From an uncultured Dorea sp. (GTDB lineage Bacteria > Bacillota > Clostridia > Lachnospirales > Lachnospiraceae): DNA of 64,000 nt. Location of the stretch: contig CAJTVY010000002.1 in NCBI GenBank assembly GCA_910579925.1, positions 62,001 through 126,000 of the forward strand, in the 5' to 3' direction. Under the pieces are notes generated by a model. That model saw only the letters and a list, made by a program, of their open reading frames with translations, made no database searches and had not been told where the DNA came from. Made by a program: the position numbers and the translations under genes. Within the stretch, counting starts at the first letter, position 1; each line of letters begins with the position of its first letter. Positions 1 to 9,056 of the stretch are shown here, piece after piece.

Positions 1-293
1 GCAAGATCAATGATCATTCCTTTGATTCTCTTGGAAATAAAAGTCTCGAATTTTACATTTTTTTCCATATCAAACTTGTCAATAGAGGACATGATCGCAA
101 TGACTCCCTCACTGATAATATCATCTACCTGGGAAAAACTCATATAAATATCCCGCATCTGCAGCGCAATGCTCTTCACAAGATAGATATAGCGCATGAC
201 GATCTCCTGCTTTACCTCCAGGCTGCCCGTCTCTTTATACAGTTTTAAAAGCTCTTCGTTCGTCTTGTCTTTATACTGTTCCTGTGTGTTCAT
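1..293 (-). CDS. fliA: Flagellar sigma factor FliA (sigma-28/WhiG family), 5' part only
   Basis: The gene starts at 293 with ATG after an ACGGAG ribosome binding site and runs off the left edge, leaving about 97 residues. They cover the start of sigma-70 region 2, with motifs RYIYLVKSIALQM, DDIISEGVIAIM and the core-binding FETFISKRIKGMIIDLA. This matches the FliA/SigD/WhiG type, which directs RNA polymerase to late flagellar and chemotaxis promoters such as the flagellin promoter at 29794-29819. It follows flhA by 22 nt as the next gene of the long flagellar operon. The expected flhF and flhG genes are not between them. Regions 3 and 4 lie outside the window. Confidence 0.9.
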   Translation of the reverse strand, partial: MNTQEQYKDKTNEELLKLYKETGSLEVKQEIVMRYIYLVKSIALQMRDIYMSFSQVDDIISEGVIAIMSSIDKFDMEKNVKFETFISKRIKGMIIDL

Positions 294-315
294 ACTGCAC
301 TCCGTTTAGTCTCAT

Positions 316-2400
316 TTACATCGTAATATTGCCGATTGCCTGTATCTGGATATTATTGCTGATCTCGTTAAAGGACAGCACATATACATCCGGGAAAAAC
401 TGCTCGATCAGACGGTAGACATGAATTCTTACCACCTGGCTCGTCAGAATGATCGGCGCCTGACCAAGTTCCTGGAATTTCTTCACTTCCTCGGACATCT
501 GCGTAATCACGTTCTGCATCACGTCCGGGCTAAGCGCCAGATATACTCCATGGTCGCCGTTTGTCAGACTGGTAATAATATTCTTCTCCAGTTCCGCATC
601 AAGGGTCACAACTCTCATGCTGTTGCCCTCGCAGAATCTTCTGGTAATCGTACGTTTCAATGCAACACGAATATTCTCCGTAATAGAATCCAGATCTCTC
701 ACCGTCATAGACGAATCTACAATCGTCTCCATGATCGTCTCCATATCCTTAATCGGGATTCCCTCTTTGAGAAGATTCGTCAGAATCTTCTGGAAGTTAC
801 CATAAGAAATCAGGTTTGGTATCAACTCATCTACAAGTTCCGGAGATTGCTTCTTCATGTTGTCAATCAGACGCACAACCTCCTGCCGGTTCAGCAATTC
901 ATGCGCATGCTTCTTCACAGTCTCCGACAAATGCGTCAGCATAACAGACAAGGGGTCAATAACCGTATATCCGTAGATTTCAGCCATCTCTTTCTTATCA
1001 ATAGTAATCCATTTACTAGGAATACCATATGCAGGCTCAATCGTATCTATTCCATCGATCTCCTTTTCAAGGTTCGGCGGCTCCAGAGCAAGATAATAAT
1101 CTACCAGAATCTCTCCCTTTGCAACCTCCTCGCCCTTAATCTTAATCACATACTGGTTCGTATTCAGACTGGAACTGTCGCGCAGCCTGATTGAGGGAAT
1201 CACGAGCCCCATCTCCTGCGCATACTGACGCCGGAAGATGACGATACGGTCGATCATTCTTCCGCCGCTCGCCTCGTCCACAAGAGGAATCAGACTGTAT
1301 CCGAACTCCATCTCAATAGGCTCTACACTGATCAGCGAATATACGCTGTTGATATCTTTGAAGTTCTCCTCGTCCTCCATCATCTGCATGGGGTCTGCTT
1401 CCTGCACGCCCGGGCCGCCCCCCATAGCCATGGGCCCCTGCTCTTTCACCGTTGCAAATGTCTGCATACGGCGAAGGAGATAATAACCGCCCAGCATCAT
1501 TACCAGTGCAATAATAGAAAGCTGAAGTTTCGGCATACCCGGAACCGCAATCAGAATCGCAAGAACGCCGCCTGCAATCATAATTGACCTTGGCTGTGCC
1601 GAGAACTGTTTTGTCACGTCAATGTTCAGGCTGTCTTCCGCAACCGCACGGGTTACAATCATACCCGTTGCCGTTGAGATCAGAAGCGCCGGGATCTGTG
1701 ATACCAGACCGTCGCCGATCGTTGCAATAGAATATACCTGAAGCACTTCTGTGAATCCCATGCCGCCCTGTACCATACCGATAATACAGCCGCCAAGAAA
1801 GTTAACTGCCGTGATAATAAGGGACATGGTTGCATCTCCCTTAACAATCTTCGTGGCACCATCCATGGAACCGTAGAAGTCCGCTTCCTTCTGAATCTTA
1901 TAACGTCTTTCTTTCGCCTCGTCCTCTGTAATCAGTCCGCTTCCCAGGTCAGCGTCAATCGCCATCTGCTTACCGGGCATAGCGTCCAGTGTAAATCTGG
2001 CCGCAACCTCAGCAACACGTTCCGCACCCTTGGTAATAACAAGGAACTGTACTAAAACAATAATCAGGAAGATAACAACTCCGACAATTACGTTCCCCTG
2101 AAGAACGAAATCACCCATGGACTTGATTACCTGTCCCGCCGTACCTGAATTACTAAGGATACTCCTTGTTGAGGAGATGTTGATTCCGATACGATATAAA
2201 GTTGTAATCAGAAGCAGCGACGGGAAAATAGAGAATTCCAGCGCCTCTTTGATATTCATACTGATCAGAAGAATAATCAGTGATACCGCAATATTCAAAA
2301 TAATCATAACGTCCAGAAAAAACGGACTCAGCGGTATGATCAGCAGAAGTACAATCATGACTACGATCAGTGATACCGCATTATTTAATATATTTTTCAT
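316..2400 (-). CDS. flhA: Flagellar export gate protein FlhA
   Basis: FlhA, 694 residues, the usual family length, is the largest membrane protein of the flagellar type III export gate and docks chaperone-substrate complexes. The first about 320 residues hold roughly eight membrane segments. The conserved FHIPEP signature region is visible near residues 125-165 (ERVAEVAARFTLDAMPGKQ, then AIDADLGSGLI). The C-terminal half is the soluble export domain. It begins 3 nt after the flhB stop codon and precedes fliA, so the two membrane export genes are probably translationally coupled. Function follows from the family; the identification is firm. Confidence 0.97.
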   Translation of the reverse strand: MKNILNNAVSLIVVMIVLLLIIPLSPFFLDVMIILNIAVSLIILLISMNIKEALEFSIFPSLLLITTLYRIGINISSTRSILSNSGTAGQVIKSMGDFVLQGNVIVGVVIFLIIVLVQFLVITKGAERVAEVAARFTLDAMPGKQMAIDADLGSGLITEDEAKERRYKIQKEADFYGSMDGATKIVKGDATMSLIITAVNFLGGCIIGMVQGGMGFTEVLQVYSIATIGDGLVSQIPALLISTATGMIVTRAVAEDSLNIDVTKQFSAQPRSIMIAGGVLAILIAVPGMPKLQLSIIALVMMLGGYYLLRRMQTFATVKEQGPMAMGGGPGVQEADPMQMMEDEENFKDINSVYSLISVEPIEMEFGYSLIPLVDEASGGRMIDRIVIFRRQYAQEMGLVIPSIRLRDSSSLNTNQYVIKIKGEEVAKGEILVDYYLALEPPNLEKEIDGIDTIEPAYGIPSKWITIDKKEMAEIYGYTVIDPLSVMLTHLSETVKKHAHELLNRQEVVRLIDNMKKQSPELVDELIPNLISYGNFQKILTNLLKEGIPIKDMETIMETIVDSSMTVRDLDSITENIRVALKRTITRRFCEGNSMRVVTLDAELEKNIITSLTNGDHGVYLALSPDVMQNVITQMSEEVKKFQELGQAPIILTSQVVRIHVYRLIEQFFPDVYVLSFNEISNNIQIQAIGNITM

Positions 2401-2403
2401 TCT

Positions 2404-3465
2404 CTACACCAACTTTTTATTCATTCGGAATACCTCAACCAATATCTCCGCAACCACTCCGTAATATTCCGCCGGAATCTGTCCTCCCAGCGGGGTCGAA
2501 GCATAGATTCCCCTGGCAAGGGGTTTATTTTCGATTACCGTGACATGATTGTTCTCCCCGACCTCTACGATCTTAAGCGCAATATAATCCTGGCCTTTCG
2601 CAACAACCACAGGAGCATTGTCATTGTCTATGTCATATCGAAGCGCAACCGCAAAATGTGTAGGGTTACGAATGATTACATCCGCATCCGGAACCGCCTG
2701 CATCATTCTGCTTCTTGCCATATTCTGCTGGAGACTCCGGATCTTACCCTTAACCTTCGGGTCTCCTTCCATCTGTTTGTACTCTTCCTTGACTTCATCT
2801 TTGGACATCTTCAGATCTTTCTCATATTTCCATCGTTGATAGAAGAAATCGAATCCGGCAATGGCCGCAAAGATCATACCGATCTGCAGGATCATACTGA
2901 TAATCTCTTTCAGAACATATGTCGCAGCCGAAATCGGATTCACATCCATCATCTGCGCAATCATAACCAGTTCATCTTTAAGGATTCCATACAGAACCGC
3001 CGCCAGAATAATGATCTTCAGCAATGATTTCACCAGTTCTACAAGCTGCCGGGTGGAAAACATATTCTTAAGCCCCTTCAGCGGACTGAGTTTGCTGAGT
3101 TTGAATTTTAACGGCTCCCTGGTGAAAAGGAACCGAGTCTGTATTCCTGTACCAATCACGCCGATCGCCAGGCTTATCACTCCCAGAGGAAAGATACACC
3201 ACGCAGCCGTCTCAATGGCTTTCATGCCCACAAGCTGCAGGCTGGAAAGTGAAAGTTCTTCAATATCTGCCACTGAAGTAACCTGGAATAACATGAGATC
3301 ACGCATCCTGCGAAATATGCCTGGAAATAACAACTGTAAACAATAGAAACACCCTACAAGCGAAGCGACCGTGATAACGTCCTTACTGGTAGCAACATTA
3401 CCTTTTTTACGTTGGTCCCTTCGCTTCTTAGGTGTGGCTTTTTCGGTTTTTTCATCTGACGCCAA
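2404..3465 (-). CDS. flhB: Flagellar export switch protein FlhB
   Basis: FlhB, 353 residues, controls the change of export substrate from hook/rod to filament proteins. The N terminus is strongly basic (EKTEKATPKKRRDQRKKG), typical of the family, followed by four membrane segments to about residue 210. The soluble domain carries the self-cleavage motif NPTH at residues 267-270 (IIRNPTHFAVALRYD). It follows fliR by 16 nt. The substrate-switch partner FliK is encoded upstream in the same operon. Confidence 0.97.
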   Translation of the reverse strand: MASDEKTEKATPKKRRDQRKKGNVATSKDVITVASLVGCFYCLQLLFPGIFRRMRDLMLFQVTSVADIEELSLSSLQLVGMKAIETAAWCIFPLGVISLAIGVIGTGIQTRFLFTREPLKFKLSKLSPLKGLKNMFSTRQLVELVKSLLKIIILAAVLYGILKDELVMIAQMMDVNPISAATYVLKEIISMILQIGMIFAAIAGFDFFYQRWKYEKDLKMSKDEVKEEYKQMEGDPKVKGKIRSLQQNMARSRMMQAVPDADVIIRNPTHFAVALRYDIDNDNAPVVVAKGQDYIALKIVEVGENNHVTVIENKPLARGIYASTPLGGQIPAEYYGVVAEILVEVFRMNKKLV

Positions 3466-3481
3466 AGGTGTTCACTTCCTT

Positions 3482-4249
3482 TTATAAGAATGTCAGTATT
3501 CCCTGGACCGTCTTCATCATCGTCGTCATAATCTTTTCAATGAATTCACCTGCAGGCGCATACAGAAGCGCCAGAAGGCCCAGACCGACAATTAATTTCA
3601 TCTGAATATTAATTACGAATATACTAATCTGCGGTACTACTTTATTCAGAATTCCTACTCCCATCTCTACCAGGAATTCTGCTGCGATCATAGGTATCGC
3701 AAGGCTTATTCCCATTCCTACACATTCCAGAAAAATATCAATAACCTTCAGTGCAAGCCCCTGGGTAATTACAATCCCGCCATAAGGAACAATCTCTGCT
3801 GATGTCAGCAGAATCTTCATCAATGCAAGATGGCCGTCTACTGCAAAGAAAAGCAGGATCAGCCAGGCCTGATACACACTACCTGTTACAGGCATCTGCG
3901 CATTGCTCTGCGGATCATAGACCGTAGCCATGGAAAGTCCGATCTGATAGTCTATCACATAACCTGCAAAACTAACAATAAAAAAAAACAAGTGCATGAC
4001 ATAGCCAACTACATAACCTGCCGCAAATTCTTTGATCAGAAGAAACCCAAACTCCACCGTACTTACAATCTCTATCGCCTCTTCCATGGAGGCTGAATAG
4101 ATTGTCATGGTCAGGATGAAGATGAACCCGGCTTTCACTCGTACCGGTATGTTATTCCTTCCCAATATCGGATTCATTAAGACAAACCCTGACATCCGCA
4201 TCAAAATCAGCGAAAACAAGGTAAGCTGTGCGGTATTATCTATCGACAT
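3482..4249 (-). CDS. fliR: Flagellar export gate protein FliR
   Basis: A hydrophobic protein of 255 residues with about six membrane segments and the typical FliR segment order. Conserved pieces include LFSLILMRMSGFVLMNPILG at the N terminus, YQIGLSMATVYDPQSN in the middle and GLGLLALLYAP near the C terminus. FliR forms the export gate helix together with FliP and FliQ. The gene lies in the standard fliP-fliQ-fliR-flhB-flhA order, 16 nt after fliQ. Confidence 0.95.
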   Translation of the reverse strand: MSIDNTAQLTLFSLILMRMSGFVLMNPILGRNNIPVRVKAGFIFILTMTIYSASMEEAIEIVSTVEFGFLLIKEFAAGYVVGYVMHLFFFIVSFAGYVIDYQIGLSMATVYDPQSNAQMPVTGSVYQAWLILLFFAVDGHLALMKILLTSAEIVPYGGIVITQGLALKVIDIFLECVGMGISLAIPMIAAEFLVEMGVGILNKVVPQISIFVINIQMKLIVGLGLLALLYAPAGEFIEKIMTTMMKTVQGILTFL

Positions 4250-4265
4250 GTCATCACTCCTCGCA

Positions 4266-4526
4266 TCAGCCTTGTATCATTCGGAAAATTTTCGTGGTAA
4301 ACTCCTGCAGGGATTCCAGCATAGAACTGCCGGAAAATACAAGTATGATACCTATTACCAATAATTTCGGCACAAACGTGATCGTCTGTTCATGAATCTG
4401 CGTCGCCGCCTGTATGATAGATATCAGAATACCTACCATCATACTGATCACCAGAAGCGGCCCTGCCAGTTGAATAATCAGTATGAATACTTCATACATC
4501 AGATCCGCCACTTCCCCATTCGTCAT
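4266..4526 (-). CDS. fliQ: Flagellar export gate protein FliQ
   Basis: An 86-residue protein with two membrane helices, as expected for FliQ, which packs around the FliP-FliR core of the export gate. Family features visible are the first helix (VFILIIQLAGPLLVISMMVG) and the segment after it, SIIQAATQIHEQTITFVPK. The gene sits between fliP and fliR with short gaps. Confidence 0.95.
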   Translation of the reverse strand: MTNGEVADLMYEVFILIIQLAGPLLVISMMVGILISIIQAATQIHEQTITFVPKLLVIGIILVFSGSSMLESLQEFTTKIFRMIQG

Positions 4527-4548
4527 CTATATGCCCCCTTTCCAGTCA

Positions 4549-5211
4549 TCAGCTCATTCGGAAACTATTGACGATCGTTGAGAACAAAAGTTCCCATCCG
4601 TCTACAGTTACGAACAGCAACAACTTAAACGGCATGGAAATCATCGCCGGAGGCAGCATCATCATACCCATGGACATCAAGGTCGACGATACTACAATAT
4701 CAATCAGCAAAAATGGAATATACAGCAGAAATCCTGCGGTAAATCCCCGCTTCAGTTCACTCGTCATAAAAGAGGGAATCACGACTGTCATGGGAAGTTC
4801 CACTCGGTTCTCCACGTCTTCTGTTCCCGACATATCAAGGAACAGCTTCAAAGAATCCTCCTCCGTATTATTCAGCATGAACGTCTTCAGCGGAACCTGC
4901 GCACGATCAATAGCCTCTTTCTGAGTAATCTCCTGGTTCTTATACGGCGTATAAGCTTCCGTATTAATCTGCTTAATAACAGGATCCATGATAAACAGAG
5001 TCAGAAAAATGGCAATCCCAACCAGTACCATGTTGGGCGGCGTCTGCTGGACACCCATTGCGTTTCTCAAAAAAGAGAGGATGATTACCGTTCTTGCAAA
5101 GGATGTCACCATGACCAAAAGAGAGGGCAGAAGTGATATAATCGTCAATGTCAGCAGGATATCCAGTGTAGGAACCTGGTTGCCATTCACATTGATTAAT
5201 GAATCGTACAC
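4549..5211 (-). CDS. fliP: Flagellar export gate protein FliP (GTG start)
   Basis: FliP, 220 residues, is the main pore subunit of the export gate. Family motifs include SFARTVIILSFLRNAMGVQQ, PPNMVLVGIAIFLTLFIMDP and SSTLMSMGMMMLPPAMISMP. The start is GTG at 5211; an AGAGGAGGT ribosome binding site lies about 8 nt upstream, and the fliO stop TAG overlaps the start by one base. This leaves no signal peptide, unlike the proteobacterial protein but like the 221-residue Bacillus form. Confidence 0.95.
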   Translation of the reverse strand: MYDSLINVNGNQVPTLDILLTLTIISLLPSLLVMVTSFARTVIILSFLRNAMGVQQTPPNMVLVGIAIFLTLFIMDPVIKQINTEAYTPYKNQEITQKEAIDRAQVPLKTFMLNNTEEDSLKLFLDMSGTEDVENRVELPMTVVIPSFMTSELKRGFTAGFLLYIPFLLIDIVVSSTLMSMGMMMLPPAMISMPFKLLLFVTVDGWELLFSTIVNSFRMS

Positions 5212-5561
5212 TAATTTCTACCTCCTCTTTTCGTTAAATCACCCAGTTTATCCATCATTGTCTTAAAATCCGGTATCTTCCCCATTCCGTCCTCTTCGTC
5301 AGGCTCTAATGGAAACAGGTCTTCATCCCGGACTTCAGACAGGAGACTGATCTGGCCTGACGTAACGCCTACGAGCAGATACTTTCCACCCACCTGCATA
5401 ATCGCAACGTGTCTGTCCTGGCCAAGGGTAATCTGGTCGATCAGGCGCATGTAACGGGAACTGCCGCTTCTGCCCAGACCTTTACCTATATATTTGCTGG
5501 CCAGATAACTCAGATATATAATCACTATTACCGCAACAAAGGTGGCAATCACTCTCCACAT
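5211..5561 (-). CDS. fliO: Flagellar biosynthesis protein FliO
   Basis: A 116-residue protein with one N-terminal membrane helix (about residues 3-20), then a short cytoplasmic domain with the FliO-type segment SRYMRLIDQITLGQDRHVAI followed by GGKYLLVGVT. FliO helps assemble the FliP ring. Short, poorly conserved FliO proteins are best recognised by position, and here the gene directly precedes fliP, overlapping its start by 1 nt, and follows fliY. Confidence 0.88.
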   Translation of the reverse strand: MWRVIATFVAVIVIIYLSYLASKYIGKGLGRSGSSRYMRLIDQITLGQDRHVAIMQVGGKYLLVGVTSGQISLLSEVRDEDLFPLEPDEEDGMGKIPDFKTMMDKLGDLTKRGGRN

Positions 5562-5581
5562 ATCTTTCCTTCCTTACTCCT

Positions 5582-7045
5582 TTAATGCTGCTCCAAAGCA
5601 ATCAGATTCACTTTCATGATCTCCGTAATCCTTACTCCAAAGTTGTCTTCTACGACCACAACATCACCTTTCGCAATACACTGTCCATTGACATAAAGGT
5701 CTACCTGCTCTCCTGCGAGTTTGTCCAGAACAACTAATGAGCCTTTTGAAAAATCAAGAATATCTTTTACAAGCTTCTTCGTTCTTCCAATCTCTACAGA
5801 CACTTCAAGAGGCACGCTCATAATGAGTTCCATGTTCTCTTCCTGTTCGCCCTCTAACACAATTCCGGTATCCGCCTTCAGATTCGGCTGCATAGGCGGC
5901 TGTACATGAAGCATCTTCGGCTCCGGCGGCGCTTTTGGGGCCGGTTTCGGTTCCTGCATCTGAGCCTGCATCTGCTGCATCTGCTGCATCATCTGCTGCA
6001 TCATCTGCATCTGCATCATAGCTACGTCCGGGCTTACCATTGGCTGTACCGCTCCCTGGGGCATCGGCATCATGGTTGGCTGTACTGCCGCTCCCGCCAT
6101 TGGGTCGGCTGCCGGTGTCGCCGCAGGTACTGGCGCTGGTGTTGGCGGCGCAGGCGCTGGTGTCGGTGCAGACGCGACTGGCGCTGGCGCCGGTTCTGGT
6201 GTCGCCGTAGGTACTGGCGCTGGTGTTGGCGCAGGCGCCGGTTCTGGCTCGTCACCCATCATACCCGCAAGCATCCTCTCAATCTCTTCCTGAGACATCT
6301 TGCCTCCGCCTCCGGAAGAATCTGCTGACGAAGAATCCGCCTCTGGCGCCGGCGCCGGCGTCGGCTCAGGAACTGCCGCAGCTTCTGGCGCAGATACTTC
6401 TGCCTGCGGCGCACCTTCCTGTCCGCCCGGAACATAAGGAACAATATCCTCTGGCGGAAGAAAGCCTTCTACCAGTCCCTTTGCCAGTCTGATCGGCATC
6501 ACATTAAAAAATTCACTTTCTAACTTATCTGCAATCTTTAATGTAAATCCGATTAACACCTTCGGCTCTTCATCCGTAAAGTATTTATCAATAAACTGTT
6601 TCTTATTCTCCACCTCAAAAGAAACCGGTGTGGAGATATCTACTACTCTCCCCAAGAATTCAGACAACGCTGTCGCAGATGCCCCCATCATCTGGTTCAT
6701 AACCTCGCAGACTGCGCTGATATTGATCTCGTCTAATTCGAAATCTTCATCAGCGATCTCCATCCCCATGGCCATCTCTACGATTACTTTAATATCATGC
6801 CGCTTAAGCAGCATAACGTTCCGGCCTTCCAGACCCGCAACATAAGTAATCTCGACACAGACTGCCGGGTCTACTCTGTCCATCTCAAATTCTTCTCTTT
6901 TCACGACATTGACGACTGGTGTCGTAATATCCACCCTTGCATTCAGCATCGTGGAAACGGCTGTCGCAGATGCACCAAGGCTGATATTGAGAATCTCGCC
7001 TATCGCATCTATCTCCAGTTTACTAAAGCAATCTGCTGAATTCAT
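5582..7045 (-). CDS. fliY: Flagellar motor switch phosphatase FliY
   Basis: FliY, 487 residues, is a C-ring subunit that also dephosphorylates CheY-P. The N-terminal CheC-like domain (about residues 8-205) shows two E-x-x-N phosphatase motifs, in DAIGEILNISLGAS and SAVCEVMNQMMGAS. A linker of about 180 residues (about 210-390) is very rich in Pro/Ala repeats and in a Met/Gln run (MMQQMMQQMQQM). The last about 80 residues are a SpoA/FliN domain (SVPLEVSVEIGRTKKLVKDI). The linker is much longer than in typical FliY and has a distinctly higher G+C content, which creates spurious open frames on the other strand. It lies between flgC and fliO. Confidence 0.95.
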   Translation of the reverse strand: MNSADCFSKLEIDAIGEILNISLGASATAVSTMLNARVDITTPVVNVVKREEFEMDRVDPAVCVEITYVAGLEGRNVMLLKRHDIKVIVEMAMGMEIADEDFELDEINISAVCEVMNQMMGASATALSEFLGRVVDISTPVSFEVENKKQFIDKYFTDEEPKVLIGFTLKIADKLESEFFNVMPIRLAKGLVEGFLPPEDIVPYVPGGQEGAPQAEVSAPEAAAVPEPTPAPAPEADSSSADSSGGGGKMSQEEIERMLAGMMGDEPEPAPAPTPAPVPTATPEPAPAPVASAPTPAPAPPTPAPVPAATPAADPMAGAAVQPTMMPMPQGAVQPMVSPDVAMMQMQMMQQMMQQMQQMQAQMQEPKPAPKAPPEPKMLHVQPPMQPNLKADTGIVLEGEQEENMELIMSVPLEVSVEIGRTKKLVKDILDFSKGSLVVLDKLAGEQVDLYVNGQCIAKGDVVVVEDNFGVRITEIMKVNLIALEQH

Positions 7046-7084
7046 ATTAACCCTTCTCTCCTTCCGGGAAAATCACCCCTTTTT

Positions 7085-7525
7085 CTATTTGCCGATATCT
7101 AACGCTTTCTGCGCCATCAGCTTCATGGCATTAAAGGCTGTAATGTTTGCCTCATAGGCTCTCGTTGCAGACATTCCGTCTATCGTCTCTTTTACAAGAT
7201 CCACGTTCGGCATCATAACATAGCCTTCCTCATTCGCATCCGGGTGATCCGGATTGTAAACTGGATACAGGTCTCTCTGGTCTTCCACAATCTCTGTCAC
7301 CTTTACTCCGCCCTTGGAAGCAGTCCGGTTCAGAAGACTGTTGAATCTGGTACGGAAAGAGGTTGCCGGAACCTCCTCTAAGACAACCATCTTCCGGCGG
7401 TAGGTTCCTCCGCTGGCGGTCCTGGTCGTCTCGGCATTGGAAATGTTCTCTGCTGCTATGTCAAGTCGCTGCCTCTCTGCCGTCATTCCTGATGCACTTA
7501 TATCAAATGAACTCAAAAAAGACAT
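7085..7525 (-). CDS. flgC: Flagellar proximal rod protein FlgC, displaced from flgB
   Basis: A 146-residue protein with the rod N-terminal motif (FDISASGMTAERQRLDIAAE, then NISNAET), a central YPVYNPDHPDANEEGYV segment characteristic of FlgC, and the rod C-terminal motif (DGMSATRAYEANITAFNAMK). FlgC forms the proximal rod with FlgB and FlgF. In most flagellated bacteria it lies between flgB and fliE; here flgB and fliE are adjacent at 20.3-21.1 kb and flgC lies between cheY and fliY, about 13 kb further down the operon. It is intact. Confidence 0.93.
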   Translation of the reverse strand: MSFLSSFDISASGMTAERQRLDIAAENISNAETTRTASGGTYRRKMVVLEEVPATSFRTRFNSLLNRTASKGGVKVTEIVEDQRDLYPVYNPDHPDANEEGYVMMPNVDLVKETIDGMSATRAYEANITAFNAMKLMAQKALDIGK

Positions 7526-7542
7526 ATTAACCTCCTTAATAA

Positions 7543-7902
7543 TTAACCAAGGATCTTCTTTACCGTTGATAATACACGCTCCGGCTTAAATGGCTTTACG
7601 ATAAAGTCCTTTGCGCCCGACTTGATGGAATCCATTACCATCGTCTCCTGTCCCATTGCGGAACACATGACAACGGTTGCTCCTGGATCCATCGCTTTGA
7701 TCTCCTTAAGAGTCTCCAGTCCATCCTTATTCGGCATAGTAATGTCCATAAACACAAGATCCGGCTTCTCTGCCGTATAAGCTTCTACCGCCTTCACTCC
7801 GTCCTCCGCTTCAATCAGATCCGTATACCCTGCCTGTGACAGCGTATTCTTTAACATCATTCTCATAAACGCCGCATCATCCACTAATAAAATCTTTGCC
7901 AT
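7543..7902 (-). CDS. cheY: Chemotaxis response regulator CheY
   Basis: A single receiver domain of 119 residues. The acidic pair is D8-D9 (LLVDDAAFMR), the phosphorylation site D53 (LVFMDITMPNKDG), the switch residue S81 (VVMCSAMG) and the conserved K103 (FIVKPFKPE). CheY-P binds FliM, encoded next door, and is dephosphorylated by FliY, also nearby. An in-frame ATG 24 nt upstream exists, but the better ribosome binding site (GTGAGGT) precedes the ATG at 7902, giving the normal MAKILLVDD start. Confidence 0.95.
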   Translation of the reverse strand: MAKILLVDDAAFMRMMLKNTLSQAGYTDLIEAEDGVKAVEAYTAEKPDLVFMDITMPNKDGLETLKEIKAMDPGATVVMCSAMGQETMVMDSIKSGAKDFIVKPFKPERVLSTVKKILG

Positions 7903-7983
7903 TTCTTTTACCTCACTTTTGTTCATGTTCTTGTTATCATTATAATTTATTTACTCAGATAATTCCTTGGATTTATCTGGTAG

Positions 7984-9033
7984 TTATAACACTATGTCTC
8001 CGCCGGCCTCTTCAAGCATTTTATTCGGCTCGATCAGACGATCCTCAATCTTGACCGCAACATTCTTATTATGTACGCCAAGCTGCCCGTTAAACCACGG
8101 CTGACCTTCTATATACAGGGAGATCAGTGAATCCTGCGGCTTATTAAGGTCGATAACGTCTCCTACGTGAAGATTATATACGTCGTCCAGGTTCAGCCTC
8201 GCTATACCAAGCTGCGCCATAATATCCATCTTGGATTCTCTGATATTCTCCAGAATATCTTCCCTGCTGTTACGGCGAAGCGCTGCATCGCTTTTCTTCG
8301 CCAGGTGCTTCGTCTTGTCAATAATCTCAAATACGTTACTTAAAAGCGTCCCCGGCATACAGATATTCATACTTCCGTCGACTCCGCCAAGCGTAATATG
8401 CAGCATAATGATTACAACCGTCTCATCCACACTGATTCCCTGGAACATACTGGGATTCTCTTCCACCCGTTCAAACTCAACATCCAGATTAATATATCCC
8501 GCCCATACGTCTTTGGTAATCATGACCAGGTATCTGATAATCTTCGCATACAAGGCTAGTTCGATATCCGTATAAGTATATGACATATCAACCGTCATAT
8601 CGGTTCCCGTTCCCCCAAGCATACGGTCAATCATGGATACCATCAGCATTGGGCTGATATGCATGAGCATCGGCGGGTTACTGGAATGATCAGGCAGTTC
8701 TATATTAGCAATCGTGAGTACGTCTGATTCATTCAGCGCATTCCCGAATTCGTAATACCGCTGCTCTTCAACACCCATAACCTCAACTTCGCTGGCAGCC
8801 CGGAAAAGACCATTGATCTGTGAGGCGGCTATCCTGGAATAATTATCGTAGATACTGCTGAGCATCTTCAGCTTATCCTTCGTATATTTCTTCGGGCTGA
8901 AGAAATCATACTTCTTATATTCCTTTTCCTTCACAACTTCTTTCTTTTCCTCTGCCGGCTCATCCATGCCGCCGGAATTCTGCATGGAATTCAGCAACGC
9001 ATCTATCTGACTTTGCGATAATACATCTGCCAT
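7984..9033 (-). CDS. fliM: Flagellar motor switch protein FliM
   Basis: FliM, 349 residues, is the C-ring subunit that binds CheY-P. The N-terminal CheY-binding motif is LSQSQIDALLNSM (residues 5-17), followed by a charged linker, the middle domain (about 50-230, with SPMLMVSMIDRMLGGTG) and a C-terminal SpoA domain (LHVGDVIDLNKP, GQLGVHNKNVAVKIE). It lies between motB and cheY. The fliL gene that often stands at the motB-fliM junction is absent; the gap is only 23 nt. Confidence 0.96.
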   Translation of the reverse strand: MADVLSQSQIDALLNSMQNSGGMDEPAEEKKEVVKEKEYKKYDFFSPKKYTKDKLKMLSSIYDNYSRIAASQINGLFRAASEVEVMGVEEQRYYEFGNALNESDVLTIANIELPDHSSNPPMLMHISPMLMVSMIDRMLGGTGTDMTVDMSYTYTDIELALYAKIIRYLVMITKDVWAGYINLDVEFERVEENPSMFQGISVDETVVIIMLHITLGGVDGSMNICMPGTLLSNVFEIIDKTKHLAKKSDAALRRNSREDILENIRESKMDIMAQLGIARLNLDDVYNLHVGDVIDLNKPQDSLISLYIEGQPWFNGQLGVHNKNVAVKIEDRLIEPNKMLEEAGGDIVL

Positions 9034-9056
9034 CCTAAACTCCCACTTTCCTTACT

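Noticed and set aside
5906..6328. Long open frames on the plus strand opposite fliY
   Set aside because: They arise from the GC-rich repeat linker of fliY, have biased His/Arg/Trp composition and no ribosome binding site.
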